Shown in pieces: positions 1 to 8,434 of a DNA stretch of 64,000 nt (positions are counted from its first letter, which is position 1; every line of letters starts with the position of its first letter). The notes beneath the pieces were generated by a model that was given only the letters and a program-made list of their open reading frames with translations, was not told the origin of the DNA and searched no databases. The translations under genes and the position numbers were made by a program. The DNA is from Hymenobacter metallilatus (GTDB lineage Bacteria; Bacteroidota; Bacteroidia; Cytophagales; Hymenobacteraceae), in the NCBI RefSeq assembly GCF_003944705.1, contig NZ_RWIS01000006.1, positions 236,657 to 300,656 on the forward strand, given 5' to 3'.

Positions 1-576
1 GCAGAAGGTGCGGGAGGAGGCAATTTCTGAGGTGAACTGGTCGATGTGGGTGAGTGAGGCATGCTGGGAACCCAGCACCGGCGAGTTGTAATCCACCATC
101 ACCGTGAGGCGGTAGGAGTTGAGGGGCAAGCCGGCAATTTCTACGGCCCGGGCGTTGTCCACGTAGCGGATTTCGTCGGGGATTTCGAAGTAGTTGCGCA
201 GGGCGTTCTGCTCTTCCAGGCCCACCTCCATCAGAGGTTTGATAAACTCGTAGCTGCTGCCATCCATAATGGGCGGCTCAGGACCATCCAGCTGAATCAG
301 CACATTATCAATCTGCAACCCTACCAGCGCGGCCAGCGTGTGCTCCACGGTATTTACCCGGGCTCCGTTCTGCTCAATGGTAGTGCCCCGGGAAAGGTCT
401 ACCACATTATCTACGTCGGCATCCACAATGGGCTGGCCGGGCAAATCGACGCGCTGAAACTTGTAGCCGTGGTTAACAGGGGCGGGGCAGAACGTCATGG
501 TGGCCTGCACGCCGGTATGAAGGCCAATGCCACTCACGGTGACGGGGGCCTTTATGGTATGTTGCTTGTCGTTCAT
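1..576 (-). CDS. lpxC: LpxC-FabZ bifunctional enzyme, N-terminal part (cut by window edge)
   Basis: The reverse strand is open from an ATG at 576 to the left edge without a stop, 192 codons. The start of the protein (MNDKQHTIKAPVTVSGIGLH) and the blocks GIGLHTG, RVNTVEHTLAAL and EPPIMDGSSYEF are those of UDP-3-O-acyl-N-acetylglucosamine deacetylase, the committed step of lipid A synthesis. The His of the VEHTLAAL block is a zinc ligand in the family. In Bacteroidota LpxC is usually fused to the FabZ dehydratase; that half would lie outside the window, so the fusion is inferred. It lies downstream of lpxD on the same strand, separated by a 7-base repeat array that ends six bases before this ATG. 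Confidence 0.93.
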   Translation of the reverse strand, partial: MNDKQHTIKAPVTVSGIGLHTGVQATMTFCPAPVNHGYKFQRVDLPGQPIVDADVDNVVDLSRGTTIEQNGARVNTVEHTLAALVGLQIDNVLIQLDGPEPPIMDGSSYEFIKPLMEVGLEEQNALRNYFEIPDEIRYVDNARAVEIAGLPLNSYRLTVMVDYNSPVLGSQHASLTHIDQFTSEIASSRTFC

Positions 577-582
577 TTTCTG

Positions 583-670
583 AGTTGTCAGTTGTCAGTT
601 GCCAGTTGTCAGTTGTCGGACCATCGAAAGCGGGATGGGGCCAACAACTGACAACTAGCAACTGACAACT
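583..670. repeat. Inverted heptamer array, locus A
   Basis: The left arm has five units of 7 bases (AGTTGTC, AGTTGTC, AGTTGCC, AGTTGTC, AGTTGTC) at 583-617. The right arm has four units (AACAACT, GACAACT, AGCAACT, GACAACT) at 643-670 and is close to the reverse complement of the left. The spacer is 25 bases. The array fills the gap between the lpxD stop and the lpxC start and could fold into one long hairpin in the transcript. Confidence 0.9.
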
Positions 671-686
671 CAAATAGACTGCAAAG

Positions 687-1727
687 CTAGGGCTTTTCCT
701 GTTCGGTACGGCTGCGCTCCAGTTGGGTCAGGCGGCGCTCCAGGTCGGGGAGGTGCCGGAATACGGCATTGGCCCGCAGACTGTCGCGTAGGTTGAAAGC
801 CGGGGAGCCCTGCAGCAGCACGCCCTCTTCCTTAATGGATTTGCCCACGCCCGACTGCGCCGTAACCGTTGTGCGGTTGGCCAGGCTCAGGTGGCCGGCA
901 ATACCCGTTTGGCCCGCCAGTACGCAGAAATCCCCGATTTTAGTGGAGCCTGAAATCCCCGTTTGAGCCGCAACCACGGTATGACGGCCAATTTCCACGT
1001 TGTGGGCAATCTGAACGAGGTTATCAATTTTGGCACCTTCCCGGATGATGGTAGAGCCCAGGGTGGCACAATCAATGGTGGCATTGGCCCCAACACTTAC
1101 ATTGTCTTCCAGTACCACGTTGCCAATCTGGGGGATGGTGCGGTAGGAGCCATCGGGCTGGGGGGCAAAGCCAAACCCATCGGAGCCAATAACGGCCCCG
1201 GCGTGAATGGTGCAGCGGCTCCCGATGCTGGTTTCGGCGTATACCTTGGCTCCGGCGTACAAAATGGTCCCATCCCCGATTTTCACCCGGTCGCCAATGA
1301 ATACGTGGGGAAAAATCACCACGTCCTGCCCGATTTCGCAGTTTTCACCAATGTAGGAAAAGGCGCCGCGGTAGTGGTTGCTGCCAATGCGCGAGCTGGC
1401 CGCCATGTAGGCGGGTTCCTCAACGCCGCGCTTACCGGTGCGGGTGGCCTGCTGATAAAACTCCAGCAGGGTGGTGAAACTGGTATAGGGGTCTTCTACC
1501 CGAATGAGGGCGGCCGGCACAGGATGGCGCAACTCCAGCCCGTGGCCAACAATAACGGCCGAGGCTCCGGTGGTATACAGATGGTGCTCGTATTTCAGGT
1601 TCGCCAGAAAGGAAAGGGCACCGGCTTGGGCTTCCTCAATTTTGGCGAGTCGGTCGATGCGCAGGGAGGCGTCGCCTTCCACAGTTCCGCGCAGTACTTC
1701 TGCTATCTGGCCTACGGTAAATTCCAT
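687..1727 (-). CDS. lpxD: LpxD, UDP-3-O-acylglucosamine N-acyltransferase
   Basis: 346 residues, the normal length of the family. It N-acylates UDP-3-O-acyl-glucosamine in lipid A synthesis in the cytoplasm. The first ~100 residues form the LpxD uridine-binding domain; residues ~110-320 are a left-handed beta-helix of hexapeptide repeats (for example IGENCEIGQDVVIF, IGDGTILYAGAKV). The block IAHNVEIGRHTVVAAQ carries the His expected to be catalytic, and a short helical C-terminus (LPDLERRLTQLE) follows. The ATG at 1727 gives the standard start. It is transcribed towards lpxC, and both flanking gaps are filled by heptamer arrays. Confidence 0.96.
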   Translation of the reverse strand: MEFTVGQIAEVLRGTVEGDASLRIDRLAKIEEAQAGALSFLANLKYEHHLYTTGASAVIVGHGLELRHPVPAALIRVEDPYTSFTTLLEFYQQATRTGKRGVEEPAYMAASSRIGSNHYRGAFSYIGENCEIGQDVVIFPHVFIGDRVKIGDGTILYAGAKVYAETSIGSRCTIHAGAVIGSDGFGFAPQPDGSYRTIPQIGNVVLEDNVSVGANATIDCATLGSTIIREGAKIDNLVQIAHNVEIGRHTVVAAQTGISGSTKIGDFCVLAGQTGIAGHLSLANRTTVTAQSGVGKSIKEEGVLLQGSPAFNLRDSLRANAVFRHLPDLERRLTQLERSRTEQEKP

Positions 1728-1750
1728 CGGGCAAAAGTAGATAAATATTC

Positions 1751-1858
1751 AGTTGTCAGTTATGAGTTGCCCGTTGTCAGAAGGTGCAAAATAGGGGGGA
1801 AAGCTAATTCGCAGCGTGTTACTGGCAACTGACAACCGACAACGAGTAACTACCAACT
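1751..1858. repeat. Inverted heptamer array, locus B
   Basis: The left arm is four units of 7 bases (AGTTGTC, AGTTATG, AGTTGCC, CGTTGTC) at 1751-1778. The right arm is five units (GGCAACT, GACAACC, GACAACG, AGTAACT, ACCAACT) at 1824-1858, with a further degenerate unit running into the stop codon of the HD gene. The arms are inverted. The unit type is the same as at 583-670. Confidence 0.85.
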
Positions 1859-1863
1859 GACAC

Positions 1864-3093
1864 TCACAGAATCTCCTTGGGGTAGCAGATGTAATGCTTT
1901 TCCACGCGCTGGCTGATGGCGCGGATGTTGGGCAGATCGGAGGCTTCGGCCACGTTCACCACCCGCCCGCGCTTGGTGAGCACGTCGATAGGGTCCTGGC
2001 CGCCAATGTCGTAGGCGTTGTTGCTGATGCGGCCCGTGAGCATCAGCTGAGCCGCATCGGCGGGGGGGAGTTGGAAGTGCTCGGCAATCAGCTCCACAAT
2101 GCCCAGCTGAAACTCCTCGTCGAAGGGTTCGGCCTGGAGCGTAATTTTGAACAGGTGCCGGTCGAGCAGGCTTTGGGCCAGGTAGTTGAGTACTTTGTCG
2201 GGGTGGTCGGCCCAGAGTTTCACGGCCCCCCACACGTCGGTGTCGTCCAGGCGGGTAAAGCGGCGCAGAATCTGGTCGTCCTGCTCAAACTCCTGCTGCG
2301 TAACGTTGCGCGAGAGAAAGAAATGCAGGTTGGGCGAGGCGGGTACCTGCACGCCCGCCCGCACCAGGTCGCGGGCCCGCTCCATTATCCGAATCACCAT
2401 CTGCTCGGCCGAGGTAACGGTTTTGTGCAGGTACACCTGCCAGTACATCAGGCGCCGGCTCACCAGAAAGTTCTCGATGCTGTACACCGCCTTTTCCTCC
2501 AGTACCAGCTTTTCCTCCACCACGGTCAGCATCTTGATAAGGCGGTCGGCACCGGGGCGGCCCTCCTGCACGCCGGTGTAAAATGAGTCCCGGTTGAGGT
2601 AGTCCAGCCGGTCCATATCCAGCTGGCTGCTCACGAGCTGGTGGAAAAATGGCCGGGAGTAGGTGCCTTCAAAAATCTGGATTGCCAGGTCCAGGGCGCC
2701 CTTAAACTGGGCGTTGAGCTTGCGCATGAGGTGCAGGCTGATGGCCTCGTGGTGCACGTCGTCGAAGAGGCTACGCTCCAGGGCGTGGGAGAGGGGCCCG
2801 TGGCCAATATCGTGCAGCAGAATAGCCGCCATGGCGGCCTCACCTTCCCGGGCCGATATTTTCACGCCTTTGTCCTTGAGCGTGCGCAAAGCCAGCGTCA
2901 TCAGGTGCATGGCCCCCAGCGCGTGGTGGAAGCGCGTGTGCAGTGCCCCCGGATACACAAACATGGTAAGGCCCAGCTGCTGAATCCGGCGCAGACGCTG
3001 AAAATAGGTGTGCTCAATCAGGTCAAACAACAACTCCGTGGGGATGGTCACAAACCCATACACCGGGTCGTTGAAGATTTTCTTTTTGTTCAT
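1864..3093 (-). CDS. HD-domain phosphohydrolase (dNTPase/SAMHD1-like family)
   Basis: About 409 residues from the ATG at 3093; an upstream ATG at 3132 adds 13 residues (MLAGFQAPVSLLL), but MNKKKIFNDPVYGFVTIP is the usual start in this family, so I prefer the shorter form. The HD metal site is visible as HTRFHHALGAMHL (~50-62) and LLHDIGHGPLSHALE (~95-110), with a later Asp in MDRLDYLNRDSF. Such proteins hydrolyse phosphate esters, often of nucleotides, in the cytoplasm; the substrate cannot be read from sequence. It precedes lpxD on the same strand and is divergent from porX. Confidence 0.87.
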   Translation of the reverse strand: MNKKKIFNDPVYGFVTIPTELLFDLIEHTYFQRLRRIQQLGLTMFVYPGALHTRFHHALGAMHLMTLALRTLKDKGVKISAREGEAAMAAILLHDIGHGPLSHALERSLFDDVHHEAISLHLMRKLNAQFKGALDLAIQIFEGTYSRPFFHQLVSSQLDMDRLDYLNRDSFYTGVQEGRPGADRLIKMLTVVEEKLVLEEKAVYSIENFLVSRRLMYWQVYLHKTVTSAEQMVIRIMERARDLVRAGVQVPASPNLHFFLSRNVTQQEFEQDDQILRRFTRLDDTDVWGAVKLWADHPDKVLNYLAQSLLDRHLFKITLQAEPFDEEFQLGIVELIAEHFQLPPADAAQLMLTGRISNNAYDIGGQDPIDVLTKRGRVVNVAEASDLPNIRAISQRVEKHYICYPKEIL

Positions 3094-3445
3094 GAGAAGG
3101 AGAGAAACCGGGGCCTGGAAACCAGCCAACACCCAGCGAAAAGGAACGGGAAAGTAGGTTCTGTGTTGTTACTACACCAGTACGCCCCCATTGAGGGCCG
3201 AACGAACGCCCGGTGAAGTCGACATTTTTCGGCTACTTTACCGCCGAGTTGGGGCGAAGTATAGGCCGGTGCGAATTTTTTAAATCAAAAACCACGGATT
3301 GGGAGTAAAGCTACTTACGAAACTTCAGTTGCATTTTGCAGCCACTACTTGCAGCTACCGCGCAAGATGTGGTATCTGTATTTCGTAAAGTGCGTTTAAT
3401 GACGCGCCGGGCAGTGCCGGGCGCTACACCCCAAGTCCCCACCAC
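3094..3445. other. Intergenic region between the divergent HD gene and porX
   Basis: About 350 bases between two divergent start codons, so it must hold both promoters. I see no convincing -33/-7 Bacteroidota promoter match, no palindrome and no small gene with family features. Confidence 0.5.
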
Positions 3446-5011
3446 ATGCAATATTCGATTCTCTGGGCCGATGACGAAATCGACCTCCTGAAGCCTCACA
3501 TCCTCTTTCTCAAAGACAAAGGCTATGATGTAACCGGCGTAAACTCCGGGGCCGATGCCATTGAGGAAATTCAGGAGAAGACCTACGACATTGTGTTTCT
3601 GGATGAAAACATGCCCGGCCTGACGGGGCTGGAAACCCTCACTGAAATCAAGGCTGTGCGGCCTACTGTGCCAGTAGTCATGATTACCAAGAGCGAGGAG
3701 GAGCACATCATGGAATCGGCCATCGGTGCCAAAATTGCCGATTACCTGATTAAGCCCGTCAACCCCAGCCAGATTCTGCTGTCGGTGAAAAAGGTGCTCG
3801 ACAACAAGCGCCTGGTGAGTGAGGCTACCAACAGCGGCTACCAGCGCGACTTCCGCCAGCTGGGTATGCAGCTCTCCGACCGTCTCAGCCCTTCGGAGTG
3901 GGCCGATGTGTACAAAAAGCTGGTGTACTGGGAGCTGGAAATCAACGAGACAGAGGGCAAAAGCATGGCCGACGTCTTCAACATGCAGAAGGATGAGGCC
4001 AACACGTACTTCGGCCGCTTCATCACGGAGAATTACGAGGACTGGGTAAACGGCGACGATGAGGAAGCCCCGCTCATGTCGCACCAGCTGTTTAAGGAGC
4101 GGGTGTTCCCGATGCTGAAGGATACCGGCGACACGCCCGTGTACTTTGTGCTCATCGACAACCTGCGCTACGACCAGTGGAAGGTGCTGGAGCCCATTAT
4201 TGCCGAGCTGTTCACCGTTGATTCGGAGGAAACCTACTACAGCATTCTGCCTACCACCACAGCTTACGCCCGCAACGCCATCTTCTCGGGCATGATGCCG
4301 GGCGAAATTCAGAAGAAGTATCCTAACCTGTGGGTGTGGGACGACGACGATGAGGGCAAGAACATGCACGAGGCCGAGTTCATGGAAATCATGTTCCAGA
4401 AGAACAACCAGAAGGCCAAGTACAGCTACAACAAGGTAACCAACCTGCAGGCCGGCAAGGATTTGCTGGGCAAAATGGCCAACCTGCACAACAACTACAA
4501 GCTCAACGTCATCGTCTACAACTTCGTGGACATGCTCAGCCACGCCCGCACCGACATGGCCATGATCCGGGAGCTGGCCGCCGACGAATCGGCCTACCGC
4601 AGCATTACCCGCTCCTGGTTTCTGCACTCCCCGCTGTATGAAATGATGCAGCAGATTGCCGAGCGCAAGGGTAAACTCATCATCACCACCGACCACGGCA
4701 CCATCCGCGTAAAACGGCCTTATAAGATTGTGGGCGACCGGAACACGAACACCAACCTGCGCTACAAGCACGGCAAAAACCTCGGTTTCGACGACTCCCG
4801 CGACGTATATACCGTACGCAAGCCGGAGCGCATCTTCCTGCCCCGCGAAAACGTGAGCACCGCCTACGTCTTCACCGTGGGCGACTACTTCTTCGCCTAC
4901 CCCAACAACTACAATTACTACGTGAACTACTATAAGGACACGTTCCAGCACGGCGGCATTTCCCTGGAGGAGTGCATCATCCCGTACGTGGTGCTCAGCC
5001 CGAAAGGGTAG
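3446..5011 (+). CDS. porX: PorX, response regulator with PglZ (alkaline phosphatase-like) effector
   Basis: 521 residues. Residues 1-120 are a receiver domain: acidic pair D9-D10 (WADDE), phospho-acceptor D53 in VFLDENMPG, Thr in VVMITKSE and Lys in YLIKPVNPS. The rest is a PglZ-type alkaline-phosphatase-superfamily domain with metal-site-like blocks VYFVLIDNLRYDQW, SILPTTTAYARNAIFSG and ITTDHGTIRVKRP. PorX with PorY controls the type IX secretion system in Bacteroidota and has been reported to act on oligonucleotide second messengers. It is followed by a Rho-independent terminator, so it appears to be transcribed alone here. In many relatives tsaE and ald follow directly; here they are 27 kb away. 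Confidence 0.95.
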   Translation: MQYSILWADDEIDLLKPHILFLKDKGYDVTGVNSGADAIEEIQEKTYDIVFLDENMPGLTGLETLTEIKAVRPTVPVVMITKSEEEHIMESAIGAKIADYLIKPVNPSQILLSVKKVLDNKRLVSEATNSGYQRDFRQLGMQLSDRLSPSEWADVYKKLVYWELEINETEGKSMADVFNMQKDEANTYFGRFITENYEDWVNGDDEEAPLMSHQLFKERVFPMLKDTGDTPVYFVLIDNLRYDQWKVLEPIIAELFTVDSEETYYSILPTTTAYARNAIFSGMMPGEIQKKYPNLWVWDDDDEGKNMHEAEFMEIMFQKNNQKAKYSYNKVTNLQAGKDLLGKMANLHNNYKLNVIVYNFVDMLSHARTDMAMIRELAADESAYRSITRSWFLHSPLYEMMQQIAERKGKLIITTDHGTIRVKRPYKIVGDRNTNTNLRYKHGKNLGFDDSRDVYTVRKPERIFLPRENVSTAYVFTVGDYFFAYPNNYNYYVNYYKDTFQHGGISLEECIIPYVVLSPKG

Positions 5012-5037
5012 AAATTTAGATTCCTCGCTTAGTTTAC

Positions 5038-5068
5038 AACGGCAGCTTTTCGAAAGGAAGCTGCCGTT
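5038..5068 (+). terminator. porX terminator hairpin
   Basis: An 11-bp stem AACGGCAGCTT / AAGCTGCCGTT with a 9-base loop, followed by a T-rich stretch (TTGCTTT). It lies 26 bases after the porX stop. Confidence 0.75.
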
Positions 5069-5090
5069 TGCTTTCGGCAAAAAACTGGAA

Positions 5091-5633
5091 ATGAAAAAGA
5101 CTTTCGTACTGTATCTGCTAATATTCGCATTGGCGGCAAGTTGCCAAAACAAGGACGTGGATAGTCAAACGCATCAGCGCGCAGAAGTTGAAAAGCCAAT
5201 GCCCAAGCTGCCGCCAGCATTGTTAAAGCCCAAAGGAAAGGCTAGAGAATACGTTGTTTTGCCTTTTAGCGAAAAGCATACACATTCACTGATAGGCGCA
5301 ACGCCATCAACATTGACGGAGAAAGAAATAAGCCAAGTGTATGCGTTGGTACAGAAGGCTATTGCAGAATACAATGCTAGTGATACCTTTAAAGGCGAAT
5401 TCAGAGGAGCAAATGATCCGATTGATATTGTAAACTATAGACTTCAGTTGATACCGGGCATATCAGCTGTTGGGGAGAAAATAGTCTGGGTACAAGGCTT
5501 CTGCTCTGATATGCACACAGATTGGAAAACGACGCGGTTGCAAGTACACGATGGAGGCAATTGCTATTTTCGAGTTGATATTAATTTGTCTCGAAAGAAG
5601 AGAATAAGGTTTACTGTTAATGGTGAAGCTTAG
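5091..5633 (+). CDS. Unrecognised lipoprotein, AT-rich
   Basis: 180 residues. The N-terminus MKKTFVLYLLIFALAASC is a lipoprotein signal with lipobox LAASC, so the mature protein is expected to be membrane-anchored. The rest is a soluble domain with a motif-poor sequence (GEKIVWVQGFCSDMHTDWKT, VHDGGNCYFRVDINLS near the end) that I do not recognise. Codon use is clearly AT-richer than in every neighbour, which suggests recent arrival. It sits at the boundary between the housekeeping block and the carbohydrate island and is closed by a perfect palindromic terminator. Confidence 0.7.
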   Translation: MKKTFVLYLLIFALAASCQNKDVDSQTHQRAEVEKPMPKLPPALLKPKGKAREYVVLPFSEKHTHSLIGATPSTLTEKEISQVYALVQKAIAEYNASDTFKGEFRGANDPIDIVNYRLQLIPGISAVGEKIVWVQGFCSDMHTDWKTTRLQVHDGGNCYFRVDINLSRKKRIRFTVNGEA

Positions 5634-5641
5634 CAAACTGC

Positions 5642-5687
5642 TACAAACCAAACAGGCCGGTCAATTGACCGGCCTGTTTGGTTTGTA
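5642..5687. terminator. Spacerless 46-base perfect palindrome between convergent genes
   Basis: The two 23-base halves meet at 5664/5665 with no spacer and no mismatch; the centre is GGTCAATTGACC. It lies 8 bases after the lipoprotein stop and 12 bases before the lacI stop, so it probably terminates both. Confidence 0.8.
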
Positions 5688-5699
5688 AATAATACATCC

Positions 5700-6734
5700 C
5701 TATTTCTTCCCGCTTACTCGTTCCGAGGACTCTCGCACCAATAAATCGGGCTGGAGCACGACGCGGCGGGGGGAGAAGGTGCTACTGTGCTCCTCGCGCA
5801 TCTCCAGAAACAGCCGCACCGCCGACTGGCCCATCTGCTCGCAGCGCTGGTCGACGGAGGTGAGCATGGGCTCGGTAAGGGAGGTGAAGGTTTCGTTGCT
5901 GAAGCCGGCCAGGGCAATATCCTGGGGCACGCGCAGCTTACGGCGTTTCAGCTCCTGCAGCGCCCCAACCACCGAAAAGTCGGAGGCCGAAAAAACGGCG
6001 TCGGGTGGGTTGGTCAGAGCCAGCATCTGCTGCATACCCTCGATACCATCTTCCAGCGTCATGTCGCAGGTGAAGATTAACTCCTCCACTATGGGCAGGC
6101 CGGCTTCCAGCAGAGCATCAATGTAGCCCTGGCGGCGGTGCTTGTAGATGTTCAGGTGCTGGGGGCCGCTGAAGTGGGCAATGCGGCGGCAACCTTGTTT
6201 AATGAGGTGTTTAGTAGACTGGTAGCCGCCCTCCCGGTCATCGAGCACTACGGCACTTACATCCAGCCCATCCAGCACCCGATCAAAGAACACCAGCGGA
6301 ATTTCCTGCTTCCGTACCTTTTCAAAGTGCTTAAAGTCGCGGGTAGTGCGCGACATTGACACCAGAATGCCTTCCACCTGGGCACTAAGCAGGGTTTCGA
6401 TGTTCTTGCGCTCATGGGCTACGTCCTCATTCGACTGGCAGATCATGATGTTGTAGCCCGCCTTGGAAGCAATGGTTTCAATGCCCTTGACTACCAGCGT
6501 AAAGAAGTGCCCGTCGATGTGGGGTACCAGTACACCCAGCAGATTACTGCGGCCCTTACGCAAGCCAGCGGCCAGATGATTGGGTTGGTAATGCAACTCT
6601 TTGGCCAGTTTCCAGACCCGCTTTTTAGTCGCGTCGCTGATGCCCGGATGGTCGCTCAGCGCCCGGGAAACCGTGGAAACCGATACACCCAATTGTTGGG
6701 CCAGGTCGGTGATGGATGCTTTCGTACGGGCCAC
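5700..6734 (-). CDS. LacI-family transcriptional regulator of the carbohydrate island
   Basis: About 344 residues from the GTG at 6734 (ARTKASITDLAQQLGVSVST); a TTG at 6776 would add 14 residues lacking family character. Residues ~5-55 are the LacI helix-turn-helix with hinge (VSTVSRALSDHPGIS, PNHLAAGLRKGRS). The remainder is a periplasmic-binding-like sugar sensor domain (LLGVLVPHIDGHFFT, GILVSMSRTTRDF, PLVFFDRVLDG, DAVFSASDFSVVGAL, IALAGFSNE). A degenerate copy of the island operator lies 73 bases upstream, consistent with autoregulation. The effector is unknown; an arabinose- or galactose-derived sugar is likely from context. Confidence 0.92.
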   Translation of the reverse strand: MARTKASITDLAQQLGVSVSTVSRALSDHPGISDATKKRVWKLAKELHYQPNHLAAGLRKGRSNLLGVLVPHIDGHFFTLVVKGIETIASKAGYNIMICQSNEDVAHERKNIETLLSAQVEGILVSMSRTTRDFKHFEKVRKQEIPLVFFDRVLDGLDVSAVVLDDREGGYQSTKHLIKQGCRRIAHFSGPQHLNIYKHRRQGYIDALLEAGLPIVEELIFTCDMTLEDGIEGMQQMLALTNPPDAVFSASDFSVVGALQELKRRKLRVPQDIALAGFSNETFTSLTEPMLTSVDQRCEQMGQSAVRLFLEMREEHSSTFSPRRVVLQPDLLVRESSERVSGKK

Positions 6735-6806
6735 GTTGAGGCAGCTTAAGGAGGATGAGGCAGAACTGCCGCGCAAGGTTTATGCAACTGTTCAGTCACT
6801 GTTTAT

Positions 6807-6818
6807 GCAAACGTACGC
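6807..6818. promoter_or_regulatory. Degenerate LacI-type operator upstream of lacI
   Basis: GCAAACGTACGC matches the island operator GCAAACGTTTGC at 10 of 12 bases and lies 73 bases before the preferred lacI start. Confidence 0.5.
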
Positions 6819-6866
6819 AAAGCAACCCGAACCCTGGCTGGTACGAAAGCCGTTAGTGCCAAAGGC

Positions 6867-7940
6867 TCAGGGCCGGGGCTGGGGCGTGTAGGTTGGCCCC
6901 AGGCAGCGGGGCCCCTGGCTTGTCCAGGCCAGCCGATCAATGCACAGCTGGCGCTCCGTCATATCGGGGTTCCAGGCATGATACACCAGATATTCCTGCT
7001 TGCCGTCGGGGCTCATGATGTGGGAGTGATGCCCCGGCCCGCGTACGTGCCCCTCCACCGCCGCCAGCACCCGCGGGCCTTTGCCTCCCCCTGCCTCGGA
7101 GTAGGGGCCCATGATGTGGTCGGCCACGCAATAATCAACGCCGTAGCGGGAAGTAAGAAAGTTGGCACCACTGTAAAAGCAGTAATACTTGCCCCCGTGC
7201 TTGCGCACAAAGGGTCCTTCCAGAGTGTGCCACTCCGGGAACGTCTGGCCGCCATAAAGCGGCATTGTGCGGTTTTTTTCGAATACCGTCCAGTCGTGGC
7301 GGGCCCGCATAACGGTGCGGCTCTGCCCGGCCAGGCGTGTCATATCCAGCAGCCGGTCCACCACCAGGCCAGTGCCCGGCCGGTAGCCGTTGTCGGAGTC
7401 TATAAAGTCGCGGGCGTACAGGAGATACCACTGCCCATCGGTATCCTGGAAGGGATGGGCATCAATGGTGAATTTACTGGCCGGTACATCGAGCAGGGCC
7501 GTTTGGGTGTACGGTCCCTGGGGCGTTTTGCTGGTGGCCACGTGCAGGCGGTGCCCCACCGATGCTCCAATTGCCCCCCCGCCCATGGAATAGTACATGT
7601 AAAAAATGCCCTTGTGATACACTACTTCAGGGGCCCAGAAGTCAGCCCCTTCGGCCCCGGCGGGCGGAGTGAGGGCCCCACCCGCAACTTTCCAGTCGAC
7701 CAGATTATCGGAGGTGAGTAGGGTAAAAATGCGGCCATCAGGGGTGCGGCCCTGGCCGGTGGTGCCAAATGCATAGTAACGGCCCTGGTGCTTGAGCACA
7801 AAAGGGTCGGGAAACTGGCCGGCGTATACGGGGTTGGTGTAGGTGAGGGCCGCAGGGCGGGCCGTGGCTTGGTGCAGTAAGGCCAGGGAGGCCAGGCCTG
7901 CAGTGGCTTGTTGCAGAAAGGTGCGGCGTGAGTAGGGCAT
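6867..7940 (-). CDS. GH43 glycosidase with twin-arginine-like signal
   Basis: 357 residues. The N-terminus MPYSRRTFLQQATAGLASLAL is Tat-like (SRRTFLQ). The five-bladed propeller of GH43 is shown by the catalytic base D45 in QFPDPFV, the pKa-modulating Asp in FTIDAHPF and the acid Glu in TLEGPFV, with WAPEVVYHKGIFYMYYS between them. The family cleaves arabinose- or xylose-containing glycans; subfamily and linkage were not assigned. It differs clearly from the other four GH43 enzymes here, which share the GPDPW or GADPW type. It is on the same strand as lacI and is divergent from the next GH43. Confidence 0.88.
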   Translation of the reverse strand: MPYSRRTFLQQATAGLASLALLHQATARPAALTYTNPVYAGQFPDPFVLKHQGRYYAFGTTGQGRTPDGRIFTLLTSDNLVDWKVAGGALTPPAGAEGADFWAPEVVYHKGIFYMYYSMGGGAIGASVGHRLHVATSKTPQGPYTQTALLDVPASKFTIDAHPFQDTDGQWYLLYARDFIDSDNGYRPGTGLVVDRLLDMTRLAGQSRTVMRARHDWTVFEKNRTMPLYGGQTFPEWHTLEGPFVRKHGGKYYCFYSGANFLTSRYGVDYCVADHIMGPYSEAGGGKGPRVLAAVEGHVRGPGHHSHIMSPDGKQEYLVYHAWNPDMTERQLCIDRLAWTSQGPRCLGPTYTPQPRP

Positions 7941-8434
7941 AGGAAAGTAAGTAAAAGCGGAAGATGATGGAAAGCTGACGGTGCAAGGCAGGAGGCGCTA
8001 CGCTTGCGGAAGGCTGGCTTATAAGTTATTCCCGCCCCTGTCAGGTACTCCGGCCGTTGAACTAGCAGCTGGAAGTAGACGAGAAATAGTCGGGAATATG
8101 AAAGGTGAGTGAGTACTTATACTGGGGACGGGGAGGAAGCTTGCAGCAAGATGCAGATAAATGTGCAAACGTTTGCGTTATTGCATTCGGGAGATTAGCT
8201 TGCACCGTTCCAAGGAGGCTGGAGCTTCCTGTTGGCTAACTCAGTGCTGGCTCCCTGCGTTGCCCTACCTATTCACCACCGCGGAACAGCTGAATACTAG
8301 CCCCCCTTGGTAGGCCCGCAACTACCGCTTCGGCTGCTGACGGCGGCACCCAGTCTGGCCCGTCCCGGTGCATTTCCCCGGCTCCTGCTTCCATAAGGAT
8401 GCTTGCTCATTGTCTTCCTTGCTTTTCTACTGCT
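7941..8434. promoter_or_regulatory. Divergent regulatory region between two GH43 genes
   Basis: About 490 bases between divergent starts at 7940 and 8435. It contains one perfect operator at 8165-8176. Apart from that no gene is supported; an open frame on the minus strand here is low-complexity and without family features. Confidence 0.6.
8165..8176. promoter_or_regulatory. LacI-type operator GCAAACGTTTGC
   Basis: Perfect 12-bp palindrome, identical to the sites before galK and susC. It lies 225 bases from the start at 7940 and 259 bases from the start at 8435, so it could serve either or both. Confidence 0.75.

Noticed and set aside
61..651. Plus-strand open frame at the left edge
   Set aside because: It is antisense to lpxC, whose protein sequence on the minus strand is diagnostic.
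3311..5152. Minus-strand 613-residue open frame over porX
   Set aside because: Antisense to porX, with Val/His/Gly-rich composition typical of shadow frames.
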